From Guillardia theta CCMP2712 (Eukaryota > Cryptophyceae > Pyrenomonadales > Geminigeraceae), in the NCBI RefSeq assembly GCF_000315625.1, contig NW_005434626.1, positions 198,620 through 262,619 of the forward strand: a DNA stretch of 64,000 nt, given 5' to 3'. The position numbers and the translations under genes are program-made. Positions 16,001 to 26,498 of the stretch are shown piece after piece. Positions within the stretch are counted from its first letter, which is position 1. The number at the start of each line of letters is the position of its first letter. The notes beneath the pieces were generated by a model. The model did not search any database. It worked only from the letters and a program-made list of their open reading frames with translations, and was not told the DNA's origin.

Positions 16001-18521
16001 TTATTTCACCCTCATCTCAGCTTCACCCTCAGCTGTCCGCAGATTGCTCCTGACCGCTCTCCATGCTTCACCTCCAGATAACACAATAGTGCGTGGCATA
16101 TGAAATGCACCAATTCCGAACATAGGAACCCCAAGAGAACCTTTCAACGGTGGAGGCGGAGGAGGAGGAGGAGGAGGAAGAGGAGGACCTAGCACAGCGG
16201 TCTTGATCATGTTGTGCATGTCGGTCAATTTCCTCTCCAGCTCCTCCATCTGGTTCTGCATGTGCTTGATCCCGACCGCGTTCTCCGTCACCGTCAGAGC
16301 CACGTCAGTGCTGATGCCGTTGACGCTCTCAGCTCGCATCTGAGAGTAGTGCAGTGCTGCCTTGTAGAAGAGCTGCGCGGCATCATCAACTCCTCCTCCT
16401 CCTCTCCTCCCTGCTCTTCTTACCGGCTCGTAAAGGATGTTGTTCTCCCCCACACCGCTCTCGTACGCATGCTTGTTTCCTTTCTGGTGCTTCTTTGACA
16501 GCTGCGACTGGTAAGCTCGCCAGGCATGCTGGAGCATCTGAGCCGCTGCTGACTTGCGCTCCTGAGGGGAAGGAAATCAACAACAGAGAGTGCGAGGAGG
16601 AGGAGGAGGAGGAGGAGGAGGAGGAGGAAAGGAAGCAAGGGAGGAAGTTTCCAAAAGCTTCACCTGCTTGCTCCGGATATTCTCAATGAATTCCAACACC
16701 TTAGACTCATCACGTGACAGGGTGAGGCGGTCGGTGACAGCGCCGACAGCCAACGCGACCAAGACGACTAGAGCAGATGTCAGGAGGACAAGACCGAGGA
16801 CGAGGCAGGATAAGATGAGAAGGGAGGCGAAGAAAACTTGAGGAACCAAAAGTTGCCCACCTGCAAGAAGAGCAGCAAAGATAGCGACATATCGGCCCAT
16901 GGGCGTTTTGGGATAGATGTCTGCAAACAATCAGTAAGCCGAGAAGACGAAATCAATGATGTTGTGAAGGTGAAAGGGAAGCATATCATTCGAACCCACC
17001 TCCGTATCCCACAGTTGTCATGGTGATGATCACAAGCCAGACGGAGTTTTCAAACAGGTCGAGGTTCGTGTCAGGACCAATGGGACGCTCGAAGACGATG
17101 GTGGCATATGCGAGAGTCACCACAGAGACGATAAAGAGGAAGAGGAGAGTGCTGAAGAAAGTCAAAGTCATCCTGGGGAAACCAAAAAAGGAGCTACTAT
17201 ATCGGAGAGGGAGCAGGGCAAGGAGAGAGAGGAGATGGAGGCAGAAGAACTTACAGCAGAGAGTCACGGAGCATCGCTTTGCCGATAAAGTGGTAGGAGA
17301 TGTCCACATTGTTCATCAGACCTGTTCACCACGAGGTCAGAGGCATCAGCTTGCTTGTAAGGTCCAACATCACCAATGAGACGCGTCTTCTCATTGCGAA
17401 GTCCTGAAGCCTCTGCAATGATCCTTGGCGTGTAGTGATACAAGCGGAGCATCATGAATACAGTGACAAACCCTGTCGAGAGCGTTACAAACCCGCCCCC
17501 CGAGCTCTTGGTCCATCACCATCACTGCTGTAGGCACAGTAGGTGTCCAAACCCCAGATGTGAACGATGTAGTTCACAAAGGGAAGCGGATGGATAAGAA
17601 TGATCGCAGTCTCGATAAGAAAAGGTCTCAGCAGTCCAGACAGGATGAAAGCCTGGTCCATGCCACGATCAAACAACACTGCGTCTCGCCCCTCCACTCC
17701 CACTACCTGCAGGTAACTGGTTCCCATCACAGTCTTCCCAGACACCTCGAGAAGTTCGAATTCCACGGCATAATACCTGAAGACATGAAAATCAAGACCA
17801 CATGCTTTCACCCTTGTCACACTCACTGGAGGATGGAATAGAACAAAATGAGAGTAACTCCAGAGTTGAGCAACTTGATCAGTTGGAAGGACATCACGGG
17901 GATGTTGCGATTGTGCCACAACCTGAATGATTGCGATCAAACCCAGCAAGACGTCATTCAAACAACAAGAGCGTACAATTCGTTCTCGATGACGGCTATC
18001 AGGATCCCAGTGAGCGCCAGGCCGATAACCCAGACGTTGACCTTCTGGCGACGAACATCAAGTTTCTGGAGCTCCTCGCTGCCAACCAAAGTGTCATATC
18101 GATGCAAAAGAGTGGAATTCCTCTTCATGGCAAGGCTATGCGCTTTCACTGACCATCCTCCTATCATGTTGCTCTGTCCTAAATTGTACTACGATACTCA
18201 ACCCCTCTACATATGGAGGTCAAATGTATCCACATGTACATAACACATGTTGGATGCATTCAACCAGCATCAGGCCTGCTTCTACATCTCGAAGCAATGT
18301 CGCCCGCACTTGAGCGATCGCACTCAGTTCTTACTGGGCGATTCCTCACCTCAAACAAGACTATCTCACCACCTCCCCGCGTTCTTTCACACGCACGGCG
18401 TCCCCTCTCCCCTCAGTTCGTGATTTCACTGCATCAATGCGAGGGCATGTGCTGTGACTTACCCTCGGTTGAACGCCATGGGCTGATCCATAGCCTTCAG
18501 GGCGGCATAGTCTCCCTTCAT
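16001..18521 (-). CDS. SK-type (calcium-activated, small-conductance-like) potassium channel
   Basis: A six-transmembrane K+ channel. Exon 1 is 18521-18463 (ATG, 59 nt), ending at a GTAAGT donor. Exon 2 starts at 18171 in phase and carries S1 (KVNVWVIGLALTGILIAVIE). Further exons carry S2 (ending LILFYSILQ), S3 (ETAIILIHPLPFVNYI), an S4-like LRLYHYTPR, S5 (LFLFIVSVVTLAYATIVFE) and the pore. The pore is split by an intron: TMTTVGYG on one exon and DIYPKTPMGRY on the next, giving the selectivity filter TVGYGD. After S6 comes LTLSRDESKVLEFIENIRSKQ, then ERKSAAAQMLQHAWRAYQ. This parallels the calmodulin-binding segment of animal KCNN channels, so gating by Ca2+/calmodulin is plausible. A coiled coil (MEELERKLTDMHNMIK) and a proline run follow; stop TAA is at 16001-16003, beside the gap. 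Not every intron border was fixed. Confidence 0.85.
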
Positions 18522-18559
18522 GTTCTATTTCGGCGCTCTAGACCCCGACCCTCCACCAC

Positions 18560-19110
18560 CCCTGTTGACCTACCATGAGTACCCCACCCCATGAACCAAG
18601 AATTCATATACCCCTACTTCACAATCTATAGTACCCCTGGTTTGTTCATTTTTAGTTATTTTTATGACCCTACCCTATCAATACAGAATATAAAAGGGGG
18701 TAGTCAGTTACTCGTCATTACTCGAATTAGAGCATGGTGTACAGGGGTAGTCGTAGCTTACCTTGGAGGTAGGGGTATATAACCCCACCCCTATTCGCGA
18801 TGTTGAAGGGAAGGGTAGAGGCAGCGTGCGGGACAGATATCGTACTCTTGCCATGTCAAGGAGAAACACCGGTCATTTTATATATGAAACGGGGGGTGGG
18901 GGTAAACTCAAACCCGCCTCGGATAGTTCTTAGAACCATTGATAAAGACAGCACATTAATAATATCTAATCATTTTTGATCCAATGCAAAACTCCTTCAA
19001 AGGTGAGGCGGACATGGAATAGACCCCTGTGTCTCAAAGACAGAGCTAGTTGCCTCTGTAGTTTGGGTGGGTAGTCAAGCTATAAATGTAGGGTAGGGTA
19101 GGGTGGATAT
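18560..19110. repeat. TACCCC/GGGGTA-rich intergenic patch
   Basis: Dense in TACCCC, CCCCACC and GGGGTA words on both strands, including TAGGG repeats at about 19090-19105. Similar patches occur at 23640-23940, 38750-38850, 46200-46520, 47390-47660, 51650-51970, 58840-59280 and 62780-63270. No gene was seen. Confidence 0.6.
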
Positions 19111-19324
19111 CAAAGGTCCGAAGGGGTGGGGGTACTGTGTCCTTTCGCTCGCCGACATGCTGCAGGTCTGAGAAATGATTCAGGAGGAGTGTGGAGGAGA
19201 GGAGGGGAATGGAGGGATCGAGGCAGGTTACAAACATATGATAACCTTGTGATAGAATGGAGGCAAGAAAATGAGAGAATGATAGTTGGCTGGTTCAAGT
19301 CCTTAGCTGCTTACAAGACACTTG

Positions 19325-19358
19325 TGAACATAAATGCGATCTTGTGCATTTATGTTCA
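19325..19358. other. Perfect 13-bp hairpin
   Basis: TGAACATAAATGC at 19325-19337 pairs perfectly with GCATTTATGTTCA at 19346-19358 around an 8-base loop. It lies in a gene-poor stretch (19110-19900) with no other structure seen. It could be a small MITE core, a cruciform or an ncRNA stem. Confidence 0.5.
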
Positions 19359-19916
19359 TGCAATGTCAAGGTGTATGTACAGAGTGATCAACATTGTCTT
19401 CTTGCGTCTATATGTGTTCACCCACATTGAGATTGTCAACAATGATAAACCGATTGTGACATTGCTGGAAAGGTGAACAGAGTGAAAACATTTGATGGGA
19501 AATTGTGGACTATGTTTATACCCACGACGAGAACAATTGAAGCTAGATGTGGAGGAATGAAACTGATATGTTCAATTTTGCGTATGTTTTCTCAAACCAT
19601 GGTAGGATGAGTATAGTGGACTTCTTCTTTTGGATCGAAGGTAGTTAGGAGTTTCACAGGCTCACATGGATAAGAATAGATCGCCAAAATCAGACGTGTT
19701 TTCGGTGTTTGTGAACAAGTGTAGAAACATGAAATCATTGAGCTTTGAAGTTTTGAAGTGGATTCCGTGGTGGTGTCAAATGTGTGAAACACTCAAGTTG
19801 ATTCCATAACTTCCTCGTGCTTTCTTCTGCACGCCATCAAGTGTAAACGTGTTATGTTAGACTAGATGAGCAGACTGCACTCATAATCACTTGTCCCTGA
19901 CGGGAAAATTTATCAG

Positions 19917-20283
19917 ATGTTGATGGGTACGAATGTTAGTCCCTACGAACAGCCCATGGGCGCGAAGGGAAACGGTATTTGTAGCTCGAGGATCGTTGAC
20001 TACAGCCCGCTCGCCCAACCATGCTCCAACGATTTTGCCAAGTCAGGGATGTACTCGAGGCCGAATGCGTAAGTTGAGCTTGTGATGATTTGAATACACG
20101 GTGACTCCTTCACAGCATGAGCGAGTTAGAGCACTTGAGGCCTGGAATGTACTCAGGAATGAAGGGGGGTTACGATTCTTTTTGGAAGGTTCCGAACTGG
20201 GGAAATCCCTGAGTATTGCGAGCAGTTCCAAGAAATTTTTGATTTGTCATAGTAAAACATCTTCGTTGAAACATGCGTCATGA
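19917..20283 (+). CDS. Putative small helical protein (two exons)
   Basis: Exon 1 (19917-20069) starts ATG-TTG-ATG-GGT and ends TGC before a GTAAGT donor. Exon 2 begins after TTCACAG at 20117 and is open to TGA at 20281-20283, joining in phase 0. The product is about 106 residues. It has a polar N-terminus (SPYEQPMGAKG) and then a helical stretch across the junction (FAKVRDVLEAEC, HERVRALEAWNVLRNEGG, LRFFLEGSELGKSL). Downstream, a block at about 20330-20385 (DDDGWDKAVKRPFLGKVKLQ) follows a CATTCAG acceptor and may be an alternative terminal exon, but its phase does not fit the version given. No family was recognised. Confidence 0.45.
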
Positions 20284-21401
20284 CGGACATGGCAGTGACA
20301 ATCAACGATCTGTGATTACTTTCATTCAGATTCGATGACGATGGCTGGGACAAGGCCGTCAAGAGGCCATTCCTGGGGAAGGTGAAACTGCAGGTGCATG
20401 GACTTGGATGCAGCCTGCGGCATGACCTTCGAGATTGTGCCAGGGAAGGGAACGTAGAGGAGAACGGGGAAGAGAGAAGGGAAGGGAGGAGTGCAGAGAG
20501 AGTGGAAGGACGAGGGAATAAGCTAGACTGAGCATGGCGGCGCCCGTCGGACCTGACGAGTGAGCGGGTGCTCGCGAGGCCTTCAGAGTCACGATGAGCG
20601 CTGAGAGACTCGCAAGTCACTCGCCACGTGGCCGCACTGACAGAGTTGGAGCTTGAAAGGCTCGAGCGGGACTGAAGTAAAGAAGAGCTCATGGCGAATG
20701 TTTGGCTGAGACTGAATGAATGAGTACGATGAGACATATGTGCCCGAGATTGAGAAATTCAATATCGAGGATGGTGATGACGATTCTCAGTGTGATATCC
20801 GTTATGCGAGTGTCTTGTCTGCTCTTGTGGGTAGTTGATCCGACGTCTTAGAAGCAAATGGCTAACTCAAGGTATCAGTACATTCAAAAGACCTTCAAAG
20901 AGAGGGCCTTTCGAGGAGCGATTTACCGTTCAATGGACAAGTCTGACGGAAATAAAGATGAATTTTGGATATTCGATACACACGAAAGTCTGTTGAGTTC
21001 CATGTTGCGGTGTGTGCACTGAATTGATAAATAATTGTTGACGTCCTGCAAGAAAAAAACACACAAGAAAACTCCAGGCTCTCTTTACAGTTGGAAAGAG
21101 ATATCAAGAGGAGAGCTTGAAAACGAACCATATTGGTATCATAGTGCAAAGTGAATTCAATCATAGTGATATATAGCCGCAGAGAGACATAGCAACACGC
21201 ATTGAATGCTTCTTGTATCTAATTCGTCTGTATGACATGTTCTCACCCTCGCAAATAAACGAGTTACCATCTAAAGCGGGCAATAATGTTCGTATCAAAT
21301 GTCATCTAACAATAGAGGCCTGGAGCAGCGACAAGGGCTGTACCGCCGACATGAGAAGAGGGAAGCAAAGAGAAGGCGTGCGGTAGATCTACACATGCCT
21401 C

Positions 21402-21575
21402 CTAGCTACAGCACCAGTGGGGGATAAACTTGTTGAAGAAGCGCCATGCTTGTTGCTCTTGAGCGATCTTGAAAGGTCGGATTGACACTCGGGCATAGAC
21501 CGACATTGACAGATCAAACACATATCTATCTACATGAAACCTGGTGTATACCTGTGAGAAACAATCCATGTCTTC
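21402..21575 (-). CDS. Possible terminal exon, unknown protein
   Basis: On the minus strand a TTTCTCACAG acceptor is followed by about 48 open codons with natural-looking composition (YTRFHVDRYVFDLSMSVYAR, then AQEQQAWRFFNKFIPHW) and a stop. No upstream partner exon was found between here and the Zn2Cys6 gene, so the gene model is incomplete. Confidence 0.25.
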   Translation of the reverse strand, partial: EDMDCFSQVYTRFHVDRYVFDLSMSVYARVSIRPFKIAQEQQAWRFFNKFIPHWCCS

Positions 21576-21904
21576 CCGTCGACACTCTTTCAAGGTCTAA
21601 ACCCTTTTCGTTATTACAAGGATAGTACAAGGGTTCTTATGGTCGTCATGCGTTGAAACACCGTGGGTCATAACAATGTATTCATGATTTGGATCACGAA
21701 GACTTTTCTATTTCAGCACTTACAATCATAATCATAGAGTGATAATCAGCTGAGCTGAACAAGCAACTAAAAATGTGAGTTTTGCAATTTTGCTATTCAT
21801 ACTCATCATGATTTCTAGCGAAAATGATGGAGACTAAGGGGATGCCTAAACCAGCTCTTGAATGTTTGCAGGTCAATAAAATTGCATTGCGGGATTATAA
21901 CGAG

Positions 21905-23164
21905 CTAATGCTCTCGAGTCCAATTCTTGACTGTCTCAGAAAGGAACGAGAGCTTCTCGGCCCCTTCAGTTTGTGACTTTCTCATGTAGACGATGGCCTC
22001 CTTTGTAATGATCTCATCTGGATTCTTCTCATTAAAGCTTGTTCGCATGTTGTGCGGCAGGTAACGATTCTTGAAATTCTGGAAGGCCTGTGGGGTTGAC
22101 GGCTCGAAGGTGATTGTGTAGCCGGTCTGCATCCCGAGGTCATCGAAAGCCTTGTGCTGCGTGCACTTGAGGTAGACGGCCTTCCTGACGCCGCTGTCTA
22201 GATGAGGCAACATGATCCTCCAATACCATATGACTTGCCGATCAAAGGAATGGAAGATCATCTCCAGCATCGTGATGAGCATCTCGTACTCGCTGACTTG
22301 CAACAACATCTCATGATTCGAATGTCGGAATATCATCTCTGAGTGATGATATCCCAGCATCTCTGCAACCTCATCGCCTAACTTGAGTCGCCTGCAATGC
22401 GCCAGGTTGGCCTTGTCGAACTCAATGGAAATCCACCGACCATGACCCCAGTGCGCGTTCGACGAAAATAGATCAAACCAATCGGATGCACCACTGGAGG
22501 ATCTGTCGGAGCACTTCTGATTGTCGTCGAGATGCAGGTCATGGGAGAGCCTTCCATACTCTTGCATCTTGTGAAGCTTGGCCGCTTCTTCCCCTAAAAT
22601 GCTCAGGTTTGTGAAGGCAGTGGACTTGGCGGTTTCGATCGCTTCGTCCATGGCCATCTTCAAATCCAGAGGCAATATCCTGAAAGCCCTGAAAACAATC
22701 GACGCGTTCAATCCGAGCTCCCAGAGTGGTCGCACCAATGCGATGTTGACTCCCACTTGTATGCACGCATGTCTGAGGGACTCTAGGGCGATGTCTTGAT
22801 CCTTTGTCTCCTGGAACAACGCTTCTTGCGCACTACAAATCGTCGTATAACACGGAGCAGTAGTAGACTCCGCTTGACATCTGGCGCTCGTCCCGGCAAC
22901 GATACACATGGCACATGGCCGTACGTTGCTGCATTTCCGCTTCTTCAGTCGGCACTCTGAGCAGGAGTTGGTAATATACTTGGATCGCTTGCGTCGAGGC
23001 AAGAGCTCGACTTGGAAGCCCTCCATGCAAGGGTGCAATTGATAATGTAGAGCCCAATCGCCAGGGTCGGCGACAGTGACCGACACGCTTGTCATGGCAT
23101 CCAGCGATTGTGCGAGGTGATTTGCCGTCTTCCTGTTGAGCTTAGACAGTCTCTCCGACATCAT
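21905..23164 (-). CDS. Zn2Cys6 binuclear-cluster transcription factor with PAS-like C-terminal region
   Basis: A single-exon frame of 419 residues from the tandem ATGs at 23164/23161; the frame stays open upstream to 23371 but with UTR-like composition. Near residue 65-95 lies CSECRLKKRKC followed by five residues and C-A-M-C-x8-C, the C-x2-C-x6-C-x5-C-x2-C-x8-C pattern of fungal-type Zn2Cys6 DNA-binding domains, with the basic KKRK stretch preceded by RRKRSK. The C-terminal half (SEMIFRHSNHEMLLQVSEYE through IWYWRIMLPHLDSGVRKAVY) resembles the PAS-like module that follows the zinc cluster in AcuK/Ert1-type regulators. It is likely a nuclear regulator, perhaps metabolite- or redox-responsive; target genes are unknown. 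This family is uncommon outside fungi. Confidence 0.8.
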   Translation of the reverse strand: MMSERLSKLNRKTANHLAQSLDAMTSVSVTVADPGDWALHYQLHPCMEGFQVELLPRRKRSKYITNSCSECRLKKRKCSNVRPCAMCIVAGTSARCQAESTTAPCYTTICSAQEALFQETKDQDIALESLRHACIQVGVNIALVRPLWELGLNASIVFRAFRILPLDLKMAMDEAIETAKSTAFTNLSILGEEAAKLHKMQEYGRLSHDLHLDDNQKCSDRSSSGASDWFDLFSSNAHWGHGRWISIEFDKANLAHCRRLKLGDEVAEMLGYHHSEMIFRHSNHEMLLQVSEYEMLITMLEMIFHSFDRQVIWYWRIMLPHLDSGVRKAVYLKCTQHKAFDDLGMQTGYTITFEPSTPQAFQNFKNRYLPHNMRTSFNEKNPDEIITKEAIVYMRKSQTEGAEKLSFLSETVKNWTREH

Positions 23165-23639
23165 CAGACACCAGTCATCGTGATCTGTTTTTGGCAGTTT
23201 AGAGGAAGACCAGCAACAAGCAGAGGGAATGATTGACCTGCTATAGTTCGTTTTACTCCGCTCTTGGTTCTTGTCATGTTGGCTCGATTGTTTAGGTAAA
23301 CCTGCGATTGTTCGTTCAACACATCGTGGACAACAGGCACAGAGTTTCCATCTCGTGATGGTAATGAGCAATACAAATATGAGAATGTTTCAATTATGAA
23401 TCCCATAGTTATAGAGAGTGTACTAGTGCGCTTTTGTAAAGCGAGGAGCAGTGGTGATGTGTGTTGCAAGCTCAAAATCGAAGAAAGGCCATCGCAACAA
23501 GAACAAGACGAGGTGGACAGGCATAGGAACGGAGGAGAGAACAAGGGAGGACGTTGGTGGCGGACGAAGGGAATGGCCTTGCCTGGAGGAGCGCGACTGC
23601 TGCTGCGGCGTCGGAGGAGTAAGGAAATTGCAGGGCGGA

Positions 23640-23940
23640 GTGGATCTTTACAATACAGGGGGGGAGGTAGGCAGATAGACAATATAATAATATTATCACC
23701 CACCCTCCGGTAGTGAAATATTTGTACCCCACCCCACTCCTGGCCCAAATTTAAAAACATAGTTTTACTCTTAACGCAACAAAAAAAAATGAAGAAGGGC
23801 AGAAGAGGGTGATTTGCTGGGACAAGTGGGGTAATATGAGGTGGTGAATGAGGATACAAGTACCCCACCCCTCCTGTAGCCCTGAAAAAAGAGGCTGTTT
23901 ACTACTACCATTACCACCCCCGGATCCGCTACACCCCTGT
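23640..23940. repeat. TACCCC/GGGGTA-rich intergenic patch
   Basis: Contains TACCCCACCCCACTCC-type words and long A runs, without a plausible gene. It precedes a candidate MITE and GC-rich island B. Confidence 0.55.
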
Positions 23941-24106
23941 TTCATCAACTGTAAGACAGAAGGCTTTCTGGTAATCAGGTTTTCCTGAGAGGAAATGCTG
24001 CCCACAGCTATCCCTAGAGTCTAGCAGGTGCGTGAGCTCGATTTGGTATACAAATGCTCCGAGGCTCTGCGATCAGATTTGCACTTCCGAAGTCGCACCC
24101 CTGGGT

Positions 24107-24310
24107 CCTCCGAAAAAAAAGTCTTATTACTGTTATTAAATCGGTTTTGTTATCTTTTGGCGGGTCCGGTACCTGTCTATCGGTTTCGATGCTCTCAGTA
24201 ACAAAAACCTTGAGATACGCCCGACAACGCTCTTTACTACACTATTTACATTTGGCGTGTCGGCATGTTGTCACGTTACGTTCGGCTAGGCCAATTATTT
24301 TTTTCGGAGG
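24107..24310. mobile_element. Candidate MITE with 13-bp terminal inverted repeats
   Basis: CCTCCGAAAAAAA at 24107-24119 is matched perfectly in inverted orientation at 24298-24310 (TTTTTTTCGGAGG). The matched ends enclose a unit of about 204 bp with no coding potential. The low-complexity A run weakens the case. No clear target-site duplication was seen. Confidence 0.45.
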
Positions 24311-24349
24311 TCCACCGGTGTCAGCAAGTCACGTAGCGGATCAGATCGG

Positions 24350-25480
24350 ATCCTAGAGAGACAACCCCACTCAACGGGGTCTGCCACGGAAATCCTCTCG
24401 AGTCGATGACCATTTGACCGACTTGTTCTCCTTGTCATGGTGCAATCTGTCCGTCAGCAATCGCATTGCAGCCGCTGGTCGGACTTGAAATGCCAATCGA
24501 CGCAGTTTGCTGTCCGGCCGGCGCCCTGGCGGGGGCCCCGCGTGATCGGACCGCGTTTGGCGCTGTCAGCCGCTTGCGGAGTTTTCCGATGAATTCTGAG
24601 GCAGGCCGCGCCCTCGCTAGTGACTAGGCTGATCTAAAACTAGCCCGGTAGTAGAGTAGGCCACCGTCGGCAATCACGGCACCAACCAGGCTTTGAGTAA
24701 ACAAGTAGGTACGGTACCATGATACGCCGCAAAGTAACTCATCCTGCACTACCGCTCACCATGTGACAGTTTCGTACTGATTGTTTACTTAACTTTGACT
24801 GAAGAGTTTAAAACTAGGGCTTGACTTGAAGGTTCCGACGAGTCACGTCCGACAGTCCTCGACCGTCTCGGCAGTGGCATTGTCCTCGTACGGTACTGAT
24901 TTTTAACTTAACTTTGAGTAAAGAAATCCGGTCGCGACAAAACTTAAAGCCTGAAAGTTGAAAGAAAAACGAAGAATAGGCCGCAACGTTCAACGGAGGC
25001 CGCCGGCGGGGCCCCTCAGTGACGGTGGGGGGCCCGGCCGCACTGTACCGGGGGGGGGGGGGGGGGGGGGGGGTGGGCTGCCCCCGGGCCCGGCTCGACC
25101 GGAGCCTAGTGCATCCGATGATCATCGATCATACTACGGACGGTACCGTCGTGATCAGTGGGTCATTAGGACTCACGGATGTCCTCAAACGGTTAAGTTA
25201 AAAATCATTACGAGGACTCGGACAGCCTCGGACGCTCGGACCGTACCGGCGGTCGAGTCCTCCGGTGACTGTCCGATACGGTCAGTCGCACACACAGGCC
25301 ATACGGCGTCTTCAAAAGACAGCGAGACTGAGAACCGTAACCAGCGCCGGGCCGGGGCCCCCGGGCGGCCCTCATCCTGCCGGCCTCCGGACTGCTCACG
25401 TCATCGGATGATCGCAGGAAGATGCTGCACTGATTCATTGCCAGACCTCACAGTGTCATCCGTACCGTAGAATCAGCTGA
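24350..25480. repeat. GC-rich island B with three copies of the AT-rich motif
   Basis: A GC-rich block dense in CCGG, GTACGGTA and GGCCC words. It is interrupted by AT-rich copies of a shared motif (core ACTCAAAGTTAAGTTA in one orientation) at about 24774-24803, 24890-24923 and, more degenerate, 25185-25211. A segment at 25280-25380 (GTCGCAC..., AGGCCATACGGC, then CCCTCATCCTGCCG) is also found at about 59425-59510. A G24 homopolymer lies at 25050-25073. No supported gene; likely a dispersed element cluster. Confidence 0.6.
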
Positions 25481-25734
25481 TCTTAGGATCAGCTGATCTT
25501 ATCAGCGCAGCTCACAGGTTTTGCTTCGCCCTCCGAGGCTCCTCCTCTCCTGCAGCCCAGAGATAGGAAGGTTGTCGGACTCTGAGCCGCTAGTGCTAGG
25601 TGGTGCCTCGTCCTGGTATTCTGAGGTTCTTTCAATCTCGATGAGGACGATTCTGAGCCATCAGAGTCTGCCGCTATGTACATGCAGTGCCTTGTCTCAT
25701 GACTTGATCGTGTGCTAGTTGTGTCATATTGTGG

Positions 25735-26000
25735 CTCCTCCTCTCTCCGAAGGGCCGTCCAGGATCACCCCGAAGCTTTACGGGTTGCAGACGACAAAGC
25801 GAATGCTCAAGGCACCTCCACTGGATCACACACACAGGTGAAGAGTAAACATATGAAGTTTAGTTGACTACACAAACGTACTTTCGATTCGACCACCTTA
25901 GCAGTTGTTGACGATTCTCTTATAGTCGAGGGGAACCACCAGGGGTGGTGAGGCTTGCCTCTTGCACGAGTGAGCATCCCTCGTGCATCTTCTTAGATCT
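25735..26000. repeat. Degenerate dispersed repeat, copy 2
   Basis: This region matches 5641-5905 in inverted orientation: the CGAATGCTCAAGGCACCTC block at 25800-25818, GCTTTACGGGTTG at 25775-25787, and a GCACGAG-N9-CTCGTGC hairpin at 25964-25986. Nearby at 25470-25505 an AATCAGCTGATC palindrome is repeated. The remainder up to 26490 shows no gene. Confidence 0.6.
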
Positions 26001-26498
26001 GCTGACTGCTCCTCCTCGAGGTTCATCCGATCGTACCAATACAGGAGATACCCAGCACCCGTGCTTTGCACTCTGTCGCCCAACAGGCTTCTTTTGCTGC
26101 CCGCTCCTGCTCACTAAGATTCCTTCCTGCGAAGGCTTGAGCGTGCCTTCGCAGAGCTCTGATAGATCAGACTGAACCCCGCTGGACAGCTGTACCTTCG
26201 TATCAGGAACATTCTTTTCTATCCAAAGAAGGAGTCGAGGTAAAGAGAAGGGATGAACTCGGACATTGCAGTGCTCAAGACACAGGGCACAGTAGCCGAG
26301 TTTATACTTGCTACTAACACAACCACATCTCCCCTAAGTGTGCTCCACCAGCGTCCTTAATCTATTGCTCTTGCAAGAGGCCCCGCAGATGCCAGCAGGT
26401 GAGGGTGCAGCGGCAGGGCTGCCTCAGGGTCAACTGCTCCACCTGAGTTCTTGCCCAACTTGCCTAACTGACCATTTCGCAGTTTACAACGCCTGCCA

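Noticed and set aside
20153-20737. Ser-rich minus-strand frame of 194 codons
   Set aside because: Low-complexity composition, overlap with a better plus-strand two-exon model, and no splice or domain support.
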